Shown: in pieces, positions 1 to 7,887 of the stretch | Layout: every line of letters begins with the position of its first letter | Position numbering within the stretch: the stretch's first letter is position 1 | Assembly (NCBI GenBank): GCA_025458585.1 | Contig: JALOSD010000053.1 | Location: 1-14,500, forward strand | Direction of reading: 5' to 3' | DNA: 14,500 bases | Origin: Burkholderiaceae bacterium | GTDB lineage: Bacteria; Pseudomonadota; Gammaproteobacteria; Burkholderiales; Burkholderiaceae_C | Position numbers and translations under genes: made by a program | The notes under the pieces: generated by a model | Told to the model about the DNA's origin: nothing | The model's database searches: none | The model's input: the letters and a program-made list of their open reading frames with translations, nothing else

Positions 1-8
1 CGGCGTCG

Positions 9-14
9 CTACAC
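9..14 (+). promoter_or_regulatory. Possible -10 box (TACACT) for the LEA14-like gene
   Basis: TACACT matches the sigma70 -10 consensus at four of six positions and lies 32 nt before the ATG at 47. The matching -35 would fall before the window begins, so it cannot be checked. Weak call. Confidence 0.2.
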
Positions 15-46
15 TCGCGCTCCCCCGAATGCCCGCATACGACGCC

Positions 47-544
47 ATGCATCGACGCCACTTTCTCGCCCGCCTGGCCGGCGCTGCCGTCGCCGCGGGT
101 GCGCTCGCCGGCTGCGCGGGCTTCCCGGGCGTCGAGCCGCTGCGCGTCGAGCTCGTCGACGTGGCGCAGATTCCGGGCGAGGCGATGGAGCTGCGGCTCG
201 CGGTGAAGCTGCGGGTGCAGAACCCGAACGACGCCGCCGTCGACTTCCAGGGCGTGTCGCTGACGCTCGAGGTGCGCGGCGCGTCGTTCGCCAGCGGCGT
301 CAGCCCCGAAGCCGGCACCGTGCCCGGCTTCGGCGAGCGCGTGATCACGGTGCCGGTCAGCATCGGCGCGTTCGCCGCGGCACGGCAGATCATCGGCCTC
401 GTGACCGACCAGAAGCCGAAGTTCGACTACGTGATGCGCGGACGCCTCGGCGGCGCTGGCATCGTGGGCGGCCACACCTTCGAGTCGCGCGGCGTGCTCG
501 AGCTGCCGGCGGGCTTCGGCGCGTCGGCGCCGCCGGCCCAGTAG
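47..544 (+). CDS. LEA14-like (WHy-domain) lipoprotein with Tat-type signal
   Basis: Small secreted lipoprotein of the LEA type 2/WHy family; these are mostly beta-sandwich proteins linked to stress or desiccation, with no known enzymatic reaction. From the ATG at 47 the protein has 165 residues. It opens with MHRRHFLARL, an RRxFL motif like a twin-arginine signal, then an Ala/Gly hydrophobic stretch and a lipobox LAGC, with the modified cysteine at residue 23. The mature part carries LRVQNPND, the NPN motif typical of WHy domains, within a domain covering about residues 35-110. An ATG six codons upstream, at 29, is also open. Neither start has a clear Shine-Dalgarno; I prefer 47 because it puts the twin arginines right at the N-terminus. 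It is followed after 21 nt by trmB on the same strand. Family call fairly sure; cellular role unknown. Confidence 0.8.
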   Translation: MHRRHFLARLAGAAVAAGALAGCAGFPGVEPLRVELVDVAQIPGEAMELRLAVKLRVQNPNDAAVDFQGVSLTLEVRGASFASGVSPEAGTVPGFGERVITVPVSIGAFAAARQIIGLVTDQKPKFDYVMRGRLGGAGIVGGHTFESRGVLELPAGFGASAPPAQ

Positions 545-565
545 CCCACAGCGCCAACGCGCCCG

Positions 566-1215
566 ATGTCGGAACGCCCCGACGAGCCGGCCGTGCACCG
601 CCGCCCCGTGCGCAGCTACGTGCTGCGCGGCGGGCGCCTGGGGCCGGGTCAGGAACGCGCGCTCGCCGAGTTCGGCCCGCGCTTCGTGCTGCCGTACGCC
701 CCGCAGCGGCTCGACGCCGAGGCGGTGTTCGGCCGCCGCGCGCCGCTCGTCGTCGAGATCGGCTTCGGCATGGGCGACGCGACGGCACGGATCGCCGCCG
801 CGCGAGCGGACGACGACTTCCTCGGCATCGAGGTGCACGAAGCCGGCGTCGGCGCGCTGCTGCGCCGCCTGTCCTGCAGCAGATGATCGCGCCGGCGAGG
901 CTGGCCGCGGTCCACGTCTTCTTCCCCGACCCGTGGCCGAAGGCGCGCCACCACAAGCGCCGGCTGATCCAGCCGACGTTCGTCGCCCTGCTCGCCGATC
1001 GCCTGGCGCCCGGCGGCACGCTGCACTGCGCGACCGACTGGCAACCCTACGCCGAGCAGATGCTTGAGGTGCTCGGCGCCGAGCCGCGGCTCGTCAACAC
1101 CGCCGACGGCTACGCGCCGCGCCCCGACTACCGGCCGCTGACGAAGTTCGAGGCCCGCGGCCTGAAGCTCGGTCACGGCGTGTGGGACCTGGTGTTCCGT
1201 CGCCGCAGCGACTGA
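566..1215 (+). pseudogene. trmB: trmB, tRNA (guanine-N7-)-methyltransferase, broken by internal frameshifting deletion
   Basis: TrmB makes 7-methylguanosine at position 46 of tRNA using S-adenosylmethionine. The N-terminal part (566-886) has VEIGFGMGDATA, the SAM-binding loop, and FLGIEVHEAGVGALLRRL. The C-terminal part is open from about 871 in another frame and ends at 1215. It has VHVFFPDPWPK, RHHKRRLIQP, ATDWQPYAEQML and LTKFEARG, all family hallmarks. Comparing with E. coli TrmB from memory, about 17 residues are missing between RRL and VLQQMIAP, including the HDAVE segment whose Asp lies in the SAM pocket. Frame arithmetic requires a loss of 1 modulo 3 nt, and 52 nt fits. As written, translation would stop at 884-886 after 106 residues. 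ATG 883 could restart the C-terminal half, but neither fragment should be active. Whether this is a real lesion or a sequence error is undecided. Confidence 0.88.
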
Positions 1216-1225
1216 CGGCCGGCGA

Positions 1226-1912
1226 TCAGCCTTCGCGCGACGCGCGGTACGGCTCCTCGAAGTCGAGGAAGTCGTGTTCGGCGAGCGCGTCGCGCACCCA
1301 CGCCTCGACGCCGGGGCTCGCGAACACGCGATCGACGTAGGACTGCACGTCGTGCGGCACGGGCAGCGCATAGGTGCGGATGCGGCCGCACACGGGCGCG
1401 TAGTAGGCGTCGGCGGCGCCGAAGGAACCGAACAGGAACGGCCCGCCACTCGCCGCGAGCGCGTCGCGCCACATCGCGACGATGCGCTCGAGGTCGGTGC
1501 GCACCGCGGCGTGCTCGGCGACCACGCGCGCGCCGAAGGCCGGCAGCGACGCTTCGAGGTTCTGCGGACAGTGCTGCCGCAAGGCGCCGAAGCCGGCGTG
1601 CATCTCGGCGCACAGGCTGCGCGCGCGGGCACGCGCCTTCGCCTCGGCAGGCCAGAGCGCGTGCTGCGGGAAGCGCTCGGCCAGCGTCTCGACGATCGCC
1701 AGCGTATCCCACACCGCGAAGCCGTCGTCGTCGACGAGCACCGGCACCTTCGCCGTCGGCGTGAAGCGCGCGAGTTCGCGATAGAAGGCTGAGCCCGGCG
1801 TGAAGTCGAAGCGCAGCTGCACCTCGTCGAACGCGATGCCGACGTGGCGCATCAGCACCCACGGCCGCATCGACCACGACGAGTAGTTCTTGTTGCCGAT
1901 CACGAGCTTCAT
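1226..1912 (-). CDS. Glutathione S-transferase family protein
   Basis: Cytosolic glutathione transferase of 228 residues, full length for the family. The N-terminal thioredoxin-like domain (about 1-80) opens with MKLVIGNKNYSSWSMRPW. The serines there are the likely glutathione-activating site, as in serine-type bacterial GSTs. The conserved cis-proline segment KVPVLVDDDG and the WDTLAIVETLAE motif (Glu/Ser-like glutathione contact region) follow. The alpha-helical C-terminal domain covers about 95-225. A Shine-Dalgarno GAGGTG sits 6 nt before the ATG. It lies 19 nt downstream of uppP on the same strand, so the two are probably co-transcribed, and it converges on trmB with only 10 nt between the stops. 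Substrate unknown. Confidence 0.9.
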   Translation of the reverse strand: MKLVIGNKNYSSWSMRPWVLMRHVGIAFDEVQLRFDFTPGSAFYRELARFTPTAKVPVLVDDDGFAVWDTLAIVETLAERFPQHALWPAEAKARARARSLCAEMHAGFGALRQHCPQNLEASLPAFGARVVAEHAAVRTDLERIVAMWRDALAASGGPFLFGSFGAADAYYAPVCGRIRTYALPVPHDVQSYVDRVFASPGVEAWVRDALAEHDFLDFEEPYRASREG

Positions 1913-1931
1913 CGCGCTTCACCTCGCGGCA

Positions 1932-2789
1932 TCAGGCGCTCCAGTCGACCCAGCCCGTGTACGCCGTCAGCAGCACGATGCCGCCGAACACGATGCGGTA
2001 CCACGCGAACGGCACGAAGTCGTGCGTCGACACGTAGCGGATCAGCCAGCGGATGCACACCAGCGCGGCGACGAACGAGACGACGGTGCCGACCGCGAAC
2101 ACCGGCGCGTCCTCCCACCGCAGCAGGTCGCGCTGCTTCCACACCGAGTAGGCGCCGGCGCCCATCAGCGTCGGGATGCCGAGGTAGAAGCTGAACTCGG
2201 TGGCGGCCTTGCGCGAGAAGCCAAGCACGAGCCCGCCGATGATCGTCGCCCCCGAGCGGCTCGTGCCCGGGATCAGCGCGAGGCACTGCAGCAGCCCGAC
2301 CTTCAGCGCGTCGAGCGGCGTCATGTCGTCGACCGTCTCGACGCGCGCGCGCCGCCCGCCTTCGAGGTCGCGCACCCCGTACAGCCGCTTGTGGCGCGCC
2401 TCGACCCACAGGATCACGAAGCCGCCGACGACGAGGGCGACGGCCACCGGCACCGGGTGGAACAGGTGCTGCTTGATCCAGCCGCCGAAAGCGAGGCCGA
2501 ACACGACGGCCGGCAGGAACGCGACGAGCACGTTGAGCGCGAAACGCTGCGCCACCGGGTCGTGCGTGATGCCGGTGACGGTCGCCGCGAGGCGGCGCCG
2601 GTACTCCCACACCACCGACATCATCGCGCCGGTCTGGATCGCGATGTCGAAGGTCTTCGCCGACTCGCCGTGGAAGCCGATCAGCGACGCGGTGAGGATC
2701 AGGTGGCCGGTCGACGAGATCGGCAGGAACTCGGTGAGCCCCTCGACCAGACCCATGATCGCGGCCTTGACGAGCAGGATGGGGTCCAC
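1932..2789 (-). CDS. uppP: Undecaprenyl-diphosphatase
   Basis: Integral membrane phosphatase that recycles undecaprenyl diphosphate to the monophosphate carrier used for peptidoglycan and other envelope polymers; overexpression gives bacitracin resistance. Visible motifs are EGLTEFLPISSTGHLIL, with Glu16, Glu20 and His29 matching the E. coli catalytic residues, and PGTSRSGATIIGG, the arginine-containing phosphate loop. There are about eight hydrophobic segments over 285 residues, the normal length. I chose the GTG at 2787-2789, which gives MDPILLVKAAIMGLVEG and has a GAGGAG Shine-Dalgarno 10 nt upstream. The frame is open to a TTG at 2810, but that would overlap the ribosome-binding site. It heads the minus-strand pair with the glutathione S-transferase and diverges from the DUF3141 gene. 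Confidence 0.95.
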   Translation of the reverse strand: MDPILLVKAAIMGLVEGLTEFLPISSTGHLILTASLIGFHGESAKTFDIAIQTGAMMSVVWEYRRRLAATVTGITHDPVAQRFALNVLVAFLPAVVFGLAFGGWIKQHLFHPVPVAVALVVGGFVILWVEARHKRLYGVRDLEGGRRARVETVDDMTPLDALKVGLLQCLALIPGTSRSGATIIGGLVLGFSRKAATEFSFYLGIPTLMGAGAYSVWKQRDLLRWEDAPVFAVGTVVSFVAALVCIRWLIRYVSTHDFVPFAWYRIVFGGIVLLTAYTGWVDWSA

Positions 2790-2818
2790 GGCGCAGGTGC
2801 TCCTCGGCAAAGCGACGG

Positions 2819-2824
2819 ATCATA
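2819..2824 (-). promoter_or_regulatory. Possible -10 box (TATGAT) for uppP
   Basis: On the minus strand TATGAT matches the sigma70 -10 consensus in five of six positions. It lies 29 nt before the chosen GTG start, leaving room for a short leader with the GAGGAG ribosome-binding site. No good -35 hexamer is present at 16-18 nt, so this is a weak candidate. Confidence 0.3.
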
Positions 2825-2913
2825 ATGTTGCGGCGCATCAACGTCGTTCCCGGTGGTCGCGGTAGCGTGCAAAGAAAATCCGGATCGGCGAGTTTGCGCC
2901 GTTCGTCAAGGGC

Positions 2914-2938
2914 TTGGCCGTGGTCACGCCACGGTCAA
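2914..2938 (+). promoter_or_regulatory. Imperfect inverted repeat upstream of the DUF3141 gene (candidate operator)
   Basis: Arms TTGGCCGTGG (2914-2923) and CCACGGTCAA (2929-2938) are complementary at nine of ten positions around a TCACG spacer. It lies 53 nt before the TTG start of the acyl-metabolism block, in the roughly 200-nt divergent intergenic region shared with uppP. Position and symmetry suit a repressor or activator site, or a hairpin in the leader RNA. No regulator for it is recognisable in the window. Confidence 0.35.
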
Positions 2939-2991
2939 CTGTCGTTGCTACGCTGCGCCGCTGCGCCGTTCCCTCGATGCAGGAGTCTCGA

Positions 2992-5310
2992 TTGGCCGCA
3001 AACCCCACCCTTTCGTTCCCCGCCTCCGCCGCCGGCGGCGACGCCTGGGACTACCTCGTCGACCGCTGGCAGCGTTCGGTCCTGACGCTCGACGTGCTGC
3101 GCGAGCGCGGCAACGTCTACCTCGAGCATGCCGAGTCCGGCAAGCCGCCGGTGCTGGTGTTCGACCACGAAGTGATCATGGACGGCCGCGCGCTCGAGGA
3201 CCCGGCGAACTATGCGCTCGCGCGCATCGTGCCGCCGAAGGGCTTTCCGGCCACCGACGACAGCAAGCGCCCGTTCGTCGTGATCGATCCTCGTGCCGGC
3301 CACGGCCCGGGCATCGGCGGCTTCAAGATCGACAGCGAGATCGGCATCGCGCTGCGCGCCGGCCATCCCTGCTATTTCGTGATGTTCTATCCCGACCCGG
3401 TGCCGGGGCAGACGATCGGCTCGGTGGCGCGCGCCGAGATCGCGTTCCTGCGCAAGGTCGGCGAACGGCACCCCGACGCCGAGGGCAAGCCGTTCGTGAT
3501 CGGCAACTGCCAGGGCGGCTGGGCACTGATGATCCTGGCCGCCGCGGCGCCCGACCTCGTCGGCCCGATCCTGCTCGCCGGCTCGCCGATCTCGTACTGG
3601 GCCGGCGTGCGCGGCAAGAACCCGATGCGCTACAGCGGCGGCCTGCTCGGCGGCACCTGGCTGGCGTCGCTCGCCGGCGATCTGGGCCACGGCAAGTTCG
3701 ACGGCAGCGCGCTCGTCACCAACTTCGAGCAGCTCGACCCGGCGAACACCTACTGGTCGAAGATGTACAACCTGTACGCCCACGTCGACACGGAGCGTGA
3801 GCGCTACCTCGACTTCGAGCGCTGGTGGGGCGGCCACTTCCTGCTCAACAAAGAGGAGATGGAGTGGATCACGCAGAACCTGTTCGTCGGCAACCGGCTG
3901 AGCGCCGGTGAGGTCACCAGCGCCGATGGCACGTACCGCCTCGACCTGCGCAGCATCCGCTCTCCGATCGTCGTCTTCGCGTCCTGGGGCGACAACATCA
4001 CGCCGCCGCAGCAGGCGCTGAACTGGGTGCTCGACCTGTACGACAGCGTCGACGAGATCCGCGCCAACGAGCAGACGATCGTCTACTGCCTGCACGAGAA
4101 GATCGGCCACCTGGGCATCTTCGTCTCGGGCGGCGTGGCGTCGAAGGAGCACGCCGAACTGGCCTCGGCGCTGAACCTCATCGACGTGCTGCCCCCCGGC
4201 CTGTACGAGGCGGTCATCGAGGACACGCACCCCGAGATGCCCGGCGTCGAATGGGTTGAGGGGCGCTACGTCATCCGCTTCGAGCCGCGCGAGCTGGCCG
4301 ACATCGAGGCGCTCGACGACGGCCGCGACGACGAGCAGCCGTTCGAGGTCGTCGCCCGCCTGTCGCTGGCCTATCAGACGATGTACGACGCGTTCGTCTC
4401 GCCGTGGCTGAAGCTGGTGGTCAACGAGCCGATGGCGCAGGCGATGCGCGCGATGGCGCCGCCGCGCCTCGAGCGCGCGCTGCTGTCGGACCGCAACCCG
4501 TGGCTGTGGCCGCTGCAGTGGATGGCCCCGATGGTGCGCGCCGAACGCAGGACGGTGGCGGGCGACAACCCCTACGTCGTCGCCGAGCAGCAGGCCTCCG
4601 ACGCGATCGTGCGCGCGTGGGACCAGTGGCGCGACATGCGTGACGCGGCGCAGGAGAAGCTGTTCTTCGCCGTCTTCGACGCGCCGTGGATGCGCCAGCT
4701 GCTCGGCATGCAACCCGCCGGCAGCTCGGGCAAGCGGGCGCGCGTGCACGGCTTCGCCGAGAAGGAGCTGGCGCGGCTCAAGCGCGAGCAGGCCGACCGC
4801 TGGTTCGAGGAGGGGCCGCCGGTGGCCGCCGGCGTGCGCCTGCTGCTGCACATCGGTGCCGGCACCCACCTGGCCGACGAGCGGCTGGCCCACCGGCTGC
4901 GCGACATGGTCGCGAAGAAGGGCATCGACCGCCGGCAGGCGATGGCGGCATTGCGCGAGCAGATCCGCCGCCAGGCCTACCTGCTGCTGCTCGACCGCGA
5001 CCGCGCCGTGGCCGCGTTGCCGCGCCTGTTGCCGGACCGCCAGGCGCGCATCGACGCCCTCGCCTTCGTGCGCGACCTGCTGGCCACCACGGGCCGCACC
5101 GACGCGGACGCCCGGGCGCGCTTCGACGCGGTGGTGCGCGACTTCGGGCTCGATCGCGACGAGGTGCCGGCGCTCGACGTGACCGTACCGGCCGGCAAGC
5201 CGGCACGCCGGCGTGCCGCCGCCAAAGCCGCGGACGCCGTGCCGAAGCGTGCGCCCCGCGTGCCCCGTGCCTCGCGCGCCGCGCGCACGTCGCGCACCGG
5301 AGAGGCTTGA
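2992..5310 (+). CDS. DUF3141 family PHA-synthase-like alpha/beta hydrolase
   Basis: A 772-residue protein resembling poly(3-hydroxyalkanoate) synthases (PhaC) in its catalytic half, but in the DUF3141 family, whose reaction is not established to my knowledge. An alpha/beta-hydrolase core (about 70-400) carries the lipase-like box GNCQGG with Cys173 as nucleophile, then Asp334 in FASWGDNITPP and His373 in EKIGHLGIF, a Cys-Asp-His triad as in PhaC. About 610-725 looks like a helical TerB-like domain (inference). The last 38 residues are basic and Ala-rich, with 12 Lys/Arg, ending RAARTSRTGEA. I chose the TTG at 2992 because AGGAG lies 6 nt upstream; an ATG at 2977 and the open frame back to 2914 lack such a site. 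Its stop overlaps the ATG at 5310 of the next gene (TGATG), so it heads a four-gene operon. Polymer or acyl-CoA role is inference. Confidence 0.88.
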   Translation: MAANPTLSFPASAAGGDAWDYLVDRWQRSVLTLDVLRERGNVYLEHAESGKPPVLVFDHEVIMDGRALEDPANYALARIVPPKGFPATDDSKRPFVVIDPRAGHGPGIGGFKIDSEIGIALRAGHPCYFVMFYPDPVPGQTIGSVARAEIAFLRKVGERHPDAEGKPFVIGNCQGGWALMILAAAAPDLVGPILLAGSPISYWAGVRGKNPMRYSGGLLGGTWLASLAGDLGHGKFDGSALVTNFEQLDPANTYWSKMYNLYAHVDTERERYLDFERWWGGHFLLNKEEMEWITQNLFVGNRLSAGEVTSADGTYRLDLRSIRSPIVVFASWGDNITPPQQALNWVLDLYDSVDEIRANEQTIVYCLHEKIGHLGIFVSGGVASKEHAELASALNLIDVLPPGLYEAVIEDTHPEMPGVEWVEGRYVIRFEPRELADIEALDDGRDDEQPFEVVARLSLAYQTMYDAFVSPWLKLVVNEPMAQAMRAMAPPRLERALLSDRNPWLWPLQWMAPMVRAERRTVAGDNPYVVAEQQASDAIVRAWDQWRDMRDAAQEKLFFAVFDAPWMRQLLGMQPAGSSGKRARVHGFAEKELARLKREQADRWFEEGPPVAAGVRLLLHIGAGTHLADERLAHRLRDMVAKKGIDRRQAMAALREQIRRQAYLLLLDRDRAVAALPRLLPDRQARIDALAFVRDLLATTGRTDADARARFDAVVRDFGLDRDEVPALDVTVPAGKPARRRAAAKAADAVPKRAPRVPRASRAARTSRTGEA

Positions 5311-5324
5311 TGGAGGACCACCTG

Positions 5325-6674
5325 ATGTCGCGCCTGCACGCCGAGATGACGCCCGGCACGAGCGTGCGCATGGAGCGCTGCCTGACGGTGGCCGACGTCG
5401 GCCTGCTCGCGATGCTCTCGGGCGTCCAGAACGGCCCCACTGTCGCGCCGGCTGCCGGCGGCTTCGCGACGCGCGTGCTGATCTCGGCCGCGATCGGCCT
5501 GCAGTTCCCGGGCCCCGGCTCGGCGATCGTCGAGGAACATCTCGTGTTCGACGGCGTGGTCCGCGTCGACGATGTGATCACGACCGAGCTCGTCGTCGAG
5601 GAGCAGATCCCCGACGGCCGCCACGTGCGCATGCGCGCGTCGTGCACGAACGTGCAGGGCCAGGTGCTCGCCGCCGGCACGCTGCGCGTCGCGTGCCCGA
5701 CCGAGCGCCGCGAAGCCTCGCAGCCGGGCGACGTCACGGTGGCGCTGCACCGCTACCGCGACCTCGAGGCGCTGTACGAGCGCTGCCGCGGCAAGCCGCC
5801 GGTGCGCACTGCGATCGTCCACCCCTGCGACGTCGACTCGCTCGTCGGGCCGCTCGAGGCGGCCGAGCACGGCTTGATCGTGCCGGTTCTCGTCGGGCCG
5901 CGGCGCAAGATTGAGGCCGCGGCGCAGGCGGCCGGCGTTTCGCTCGCCGGCGTCGAGATCGTCGACGTCGAGCACTCGCACGCCGCGGCGGAACGGGCGG
6001 TGGCGCTGGCGCGCGAGGGCAACGTCGCCGCGCTGATGAAGGGCAGCCTGCACACCGACGAGCTGATGGGTGCCGTCGTGTCGTCGGCGACCGGCCTGCG
6101 CACCGGCCGGCGCATCAGCCACGTGTTCGTGATGGACGTGCCCACCTACCCGAAGCCGCTGCTGATCACCGACGCCGCGATCAACATCCAGCCCGACCTG
6201 GAGACCAAGCGCGACATCGTGCAGAACGCGATCGACCTCGCGCACATCCTGGGCATCGCGCAGCCGAAGGTCGCCATCCTGTCGGCGGTCGAGACGATCA
6301 ACCCGAAGCTGCAGGCCACGCTCGACGCGGCCGCGCTGTGCAAGATGGCCGACCGCGGACAGATCACCGGCGGCATCCTCGACGGCCCGCTCGCCTTCGA
6401 CAACGCGATCAGCACGGCCGCGGCGCAGATCAAGCACATCACGTCGCCGGTCGCGGGCGACCCCGACATCCTGCTCGCGCCCAACCTCGAGGCCGGCAAC
6501 ATGATCGCCAAACAGCTGAGCTACCTCGCCGCGGCGCGCAGCGCCGGCATCGTGCTCGGCACGCGGGTGCCGATCGTGCTGACGAGCCGCGCCGACGACG
6601 CCCGCACGCGCGAGGCGTCGGCCGCCGTGATGGCGCTCGTCGCCCACGCGAAGCAGCCGGCCCCGCAGGAGTGA
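5325..6674 (+). CDS. MaoC-like / phosphate acetyl(butyryl)transferase fusion
   Basis: Annotated in relatives as bifunctional enoyl-CoA hydratase/phosphate acetyltransferase. About residues 5-135 form a MaoC hot-dog domain (LLAMLSG, GLQFPGPGS, LVFDGVVRVDDVI). About 150-445 form a phosphotransacylase of the Pta/Ptb type, with ALMKGSLHTDELM, VMDVPTYPKPLLITDAAIN, ILSAVETINPK, GGILDGPLAFDNAIS and LAPNLEAGNMIAKQL. It should move an acyl group between CoA and phosphate. The hydratase signature SGDxNPxH reads SGVQNGPT, so the catalytic Asp and His are Val34 and Thr39, and the following loop is about ten residues short. The first domain is therefore probably not a hydratase. Start: ATG 5325 has GGAGG with an 8-nt spacer; ATG 5310 overlaps the upstream stop and is an alternative (five extra residues). 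The kinase gene follows after 4 nt. Confidence 0.88.
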   Translation: MSRLHAEMTPGTSVRMERCLTVADVGLLAMLSGVQNGPTVAPAAGGFATRVLISAAIGLQFPGPGSAIVEEHLVFDGVVRVDDVITTELVVEEQIPDGRHVRMRASCTNVQGQVLAAGTLRVACPTERREASQPGDVTVALHRYRDLEALYERCRGKPPVRTAIVHPCDVDSLVGPLEAAEHGLIVPVLVGPRRKIEAAAQAAGVSLAGVEIVDVEHSHAAAERAVALAREGNVAALMKGSLHTDELMGAVVSSATGLRTGRRISHVFVMDVPTYPKPLLITDAAINIQPDLETKRDIVQNAIDLAHILGIAQPKVAILSAVETINPKLQATLDAAALCKMADRGQITGGILDGPLAFDNAISTAAAQIKHITSPVAGDPDILLAPNLEAGNMIAKQLSYLAAARSAGIVLGTRVPIVLTSRADDARTREASAAVMALVAHAKQPAPQE

Positions 6675-6678
6675 GGCG

Positions 6679-7887
6679 ATGAACGATGTGGTCCTCGTGC
6701 TCAACGCAGGCTCGTCGAGCCTGAAGTTCGAGGTCTTCGGCATCGACGGCGGCGAGCCGTCTTCGATCCTCGGCGGCAAGGTCGAGGAGCTCACCACCGC
6801 CGCGGTCTTCGAGGCCAAGGATGCCGCCGGACGGCGCATCGGCTCGCACCGCTGGCCGGCGGACGCACCGCCCGGGCACGACGGCGCGATCGCCTGGCTC
6901 TCACGCTGGCTCGCCGAGCAGCTGCCGGGCAAGACGCTGCGGGCGGTCGGCCACCGTGTCGTGCACGGCGGCACGAAGTACCACGCGCCGGTGCGCGTCG
7001 ACGCCGGCGTGCTCGCCGACCTCGAGCGGCTGGTGCCGCTCGCCCCGCTGCACCAGCCGCACAACCTGAGCGGCATCCGCGCCGTCGCGGCGCAGCGCCC
7101 CGACCTGCCGCAGGTCGCGTGCTTCGACACCGCGTTCCACACGACGCAGCACGAGCTCGCGCAGATGTTCGCGCTGCCGCACCGCTTCGGCGAGGCCGGC
7201 GTGCGCCGCTACGGCTTCCACGGCCTGTCGTACGAGTACATCGCCTCGGTGCTGCCGACCCTCGACGCGCGCGCTGCGGCCGGGCGCACCGTCGTCGCCC
7301 ACCTCGGCAACGGCGCCAGCCTGTGCGCGATGGCCGGAGGGCGCAGCGTCGCGAGCACGATGGGCTTCACCGCGCTCGAAGGCCTGCCGATGGGCACGCG
7401 CTGCGGCCAGATCGACCCCGGCGTGCTGATCTACCTGATGGACGAGCACGGCATGGACGCGCGTGCGATCGAGCGCCTGCTGTACAAGGAGTCGGGGCTG
7501 CTCGGCGTGTCGGGGCGCTCGAGCGACATGCGCGAGCTGCTCGCCGCTGGCGACGACGCCCGCTGCCGGCTCGCGGTCGACCTGTTCTGCTACCGCGCCG
7601 CACGCGAGATCGGATCGCTCGCCGCTGCGCTCGGCGGCCTCGACGCCATCGTCTTCACCGCCGGCATCGGCGAACACGCGGCGCCGGTGCGCGAGCGCAT
7701 CCTGTGCCGTTGCGCGTGGCTCGGCGTCGAGCTCGACGAGGCGGCCAACGCGGCTGGCGGCGCGCTTGTCACGACCGCCGGCAGCCGCGTCGCCGCCTGG
7801 GTCGTGCCGACCGACGAGGAAGGCATGATCGCGCGCCACACGCTGGCGCTGCTGAACGGCGCGCGCACGCCCCGAGGACCCCGATGA
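6679..7887 (+). CDS. ackA: Acetate/propionate family kinase
   Basis: Cytosolic kinase interconverting acyl-phosphate + ADP and carboxylate + ATP; paired with the upstream phosphotransacylase it completes an acyl-CoA to ATP route. The 402-residue protein is full length for the ASKHA-fold family. Signatures are NAGSSSLKFEV at the N-terminus, HRVVHGG with Arg93, CFDTAFH with Asp150, RRYGFHGLSYEY with His181, HLGNGAS, TALEGLPMGTRCGQIDPGV, ESGLLGVSGRSSDMR and TAGIGEH. AGGAG sits 7 nt before the ATG. The stop overlaps the fabI start as ATGA. Strict acetate versus propionate or butyrate preference cannot be read from the sequence; the neighbouring PhaC-like protein makes C3-C4 acyl substrates conceivable. 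Confidence 0.95.
   Translation: MNDVVLVLNAGSSSLKFEVFGIDGGEPSSILGGKVEELTTAAVFEAKDAAGRRIGSHRWPADAPPGHDGAIAWLSRWLAEQLPGKTLRAVGHRVVHGGTKYHAPVRVDAGVLADLERLVPLAPLHQPHNLSGIRAVAAQRPDLPQVACFDTAFHTTQHELAQMFALPHRFGEAGVRRYGFHGLSYEYIASVLPTLDARAAAGRTVVAHLGNGASLCAMAGGRSVASTMGFTALEGLPMGTRCGQIDPGVLIYLMDEHGMDARAIERLLYKESGLLGVSGRSSDMRELLAAGDDARCRLAVDLFCYRAAREIGSLAAALGGLDAIVFTAGIGEHAAPVRERILCRCAWLGVELDEAANAAGGALVTTAGSRVAAWVVPTDEEGMIARHTLALLNGARTPRGPR

Noticed and set aside
1216..1225. Terminator between convergent trmB and the glutathione S-transferase gene
   Set aside because: Only 10 nt separate the stops, with no hairpin plus T-run on either strand.
2935..4893. A 652-codon minus-strand open frame opposite the DUF3141 gene
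   Set aside because: Same GC-driven antisense effect; low-complexity product, no motif and no ribosome-binding site considered convincing.
4686..5309. Upstream extension of the phosphotransacylase frame inside the DUF3141 gene
   Set aside because: The extension is Arg/Ala-rich shadow sequence; domain similarity begins only after the ATGs at 5310/5325, which have ribosome-binding sites.
4977..7142. A 721-codon minus-strand open frame opposite the phosphotransacylase
   Set aside because: It spans three plus-strand gene regions and translates to His/Arg/Asp-rich filler, so it is a shadow frame.
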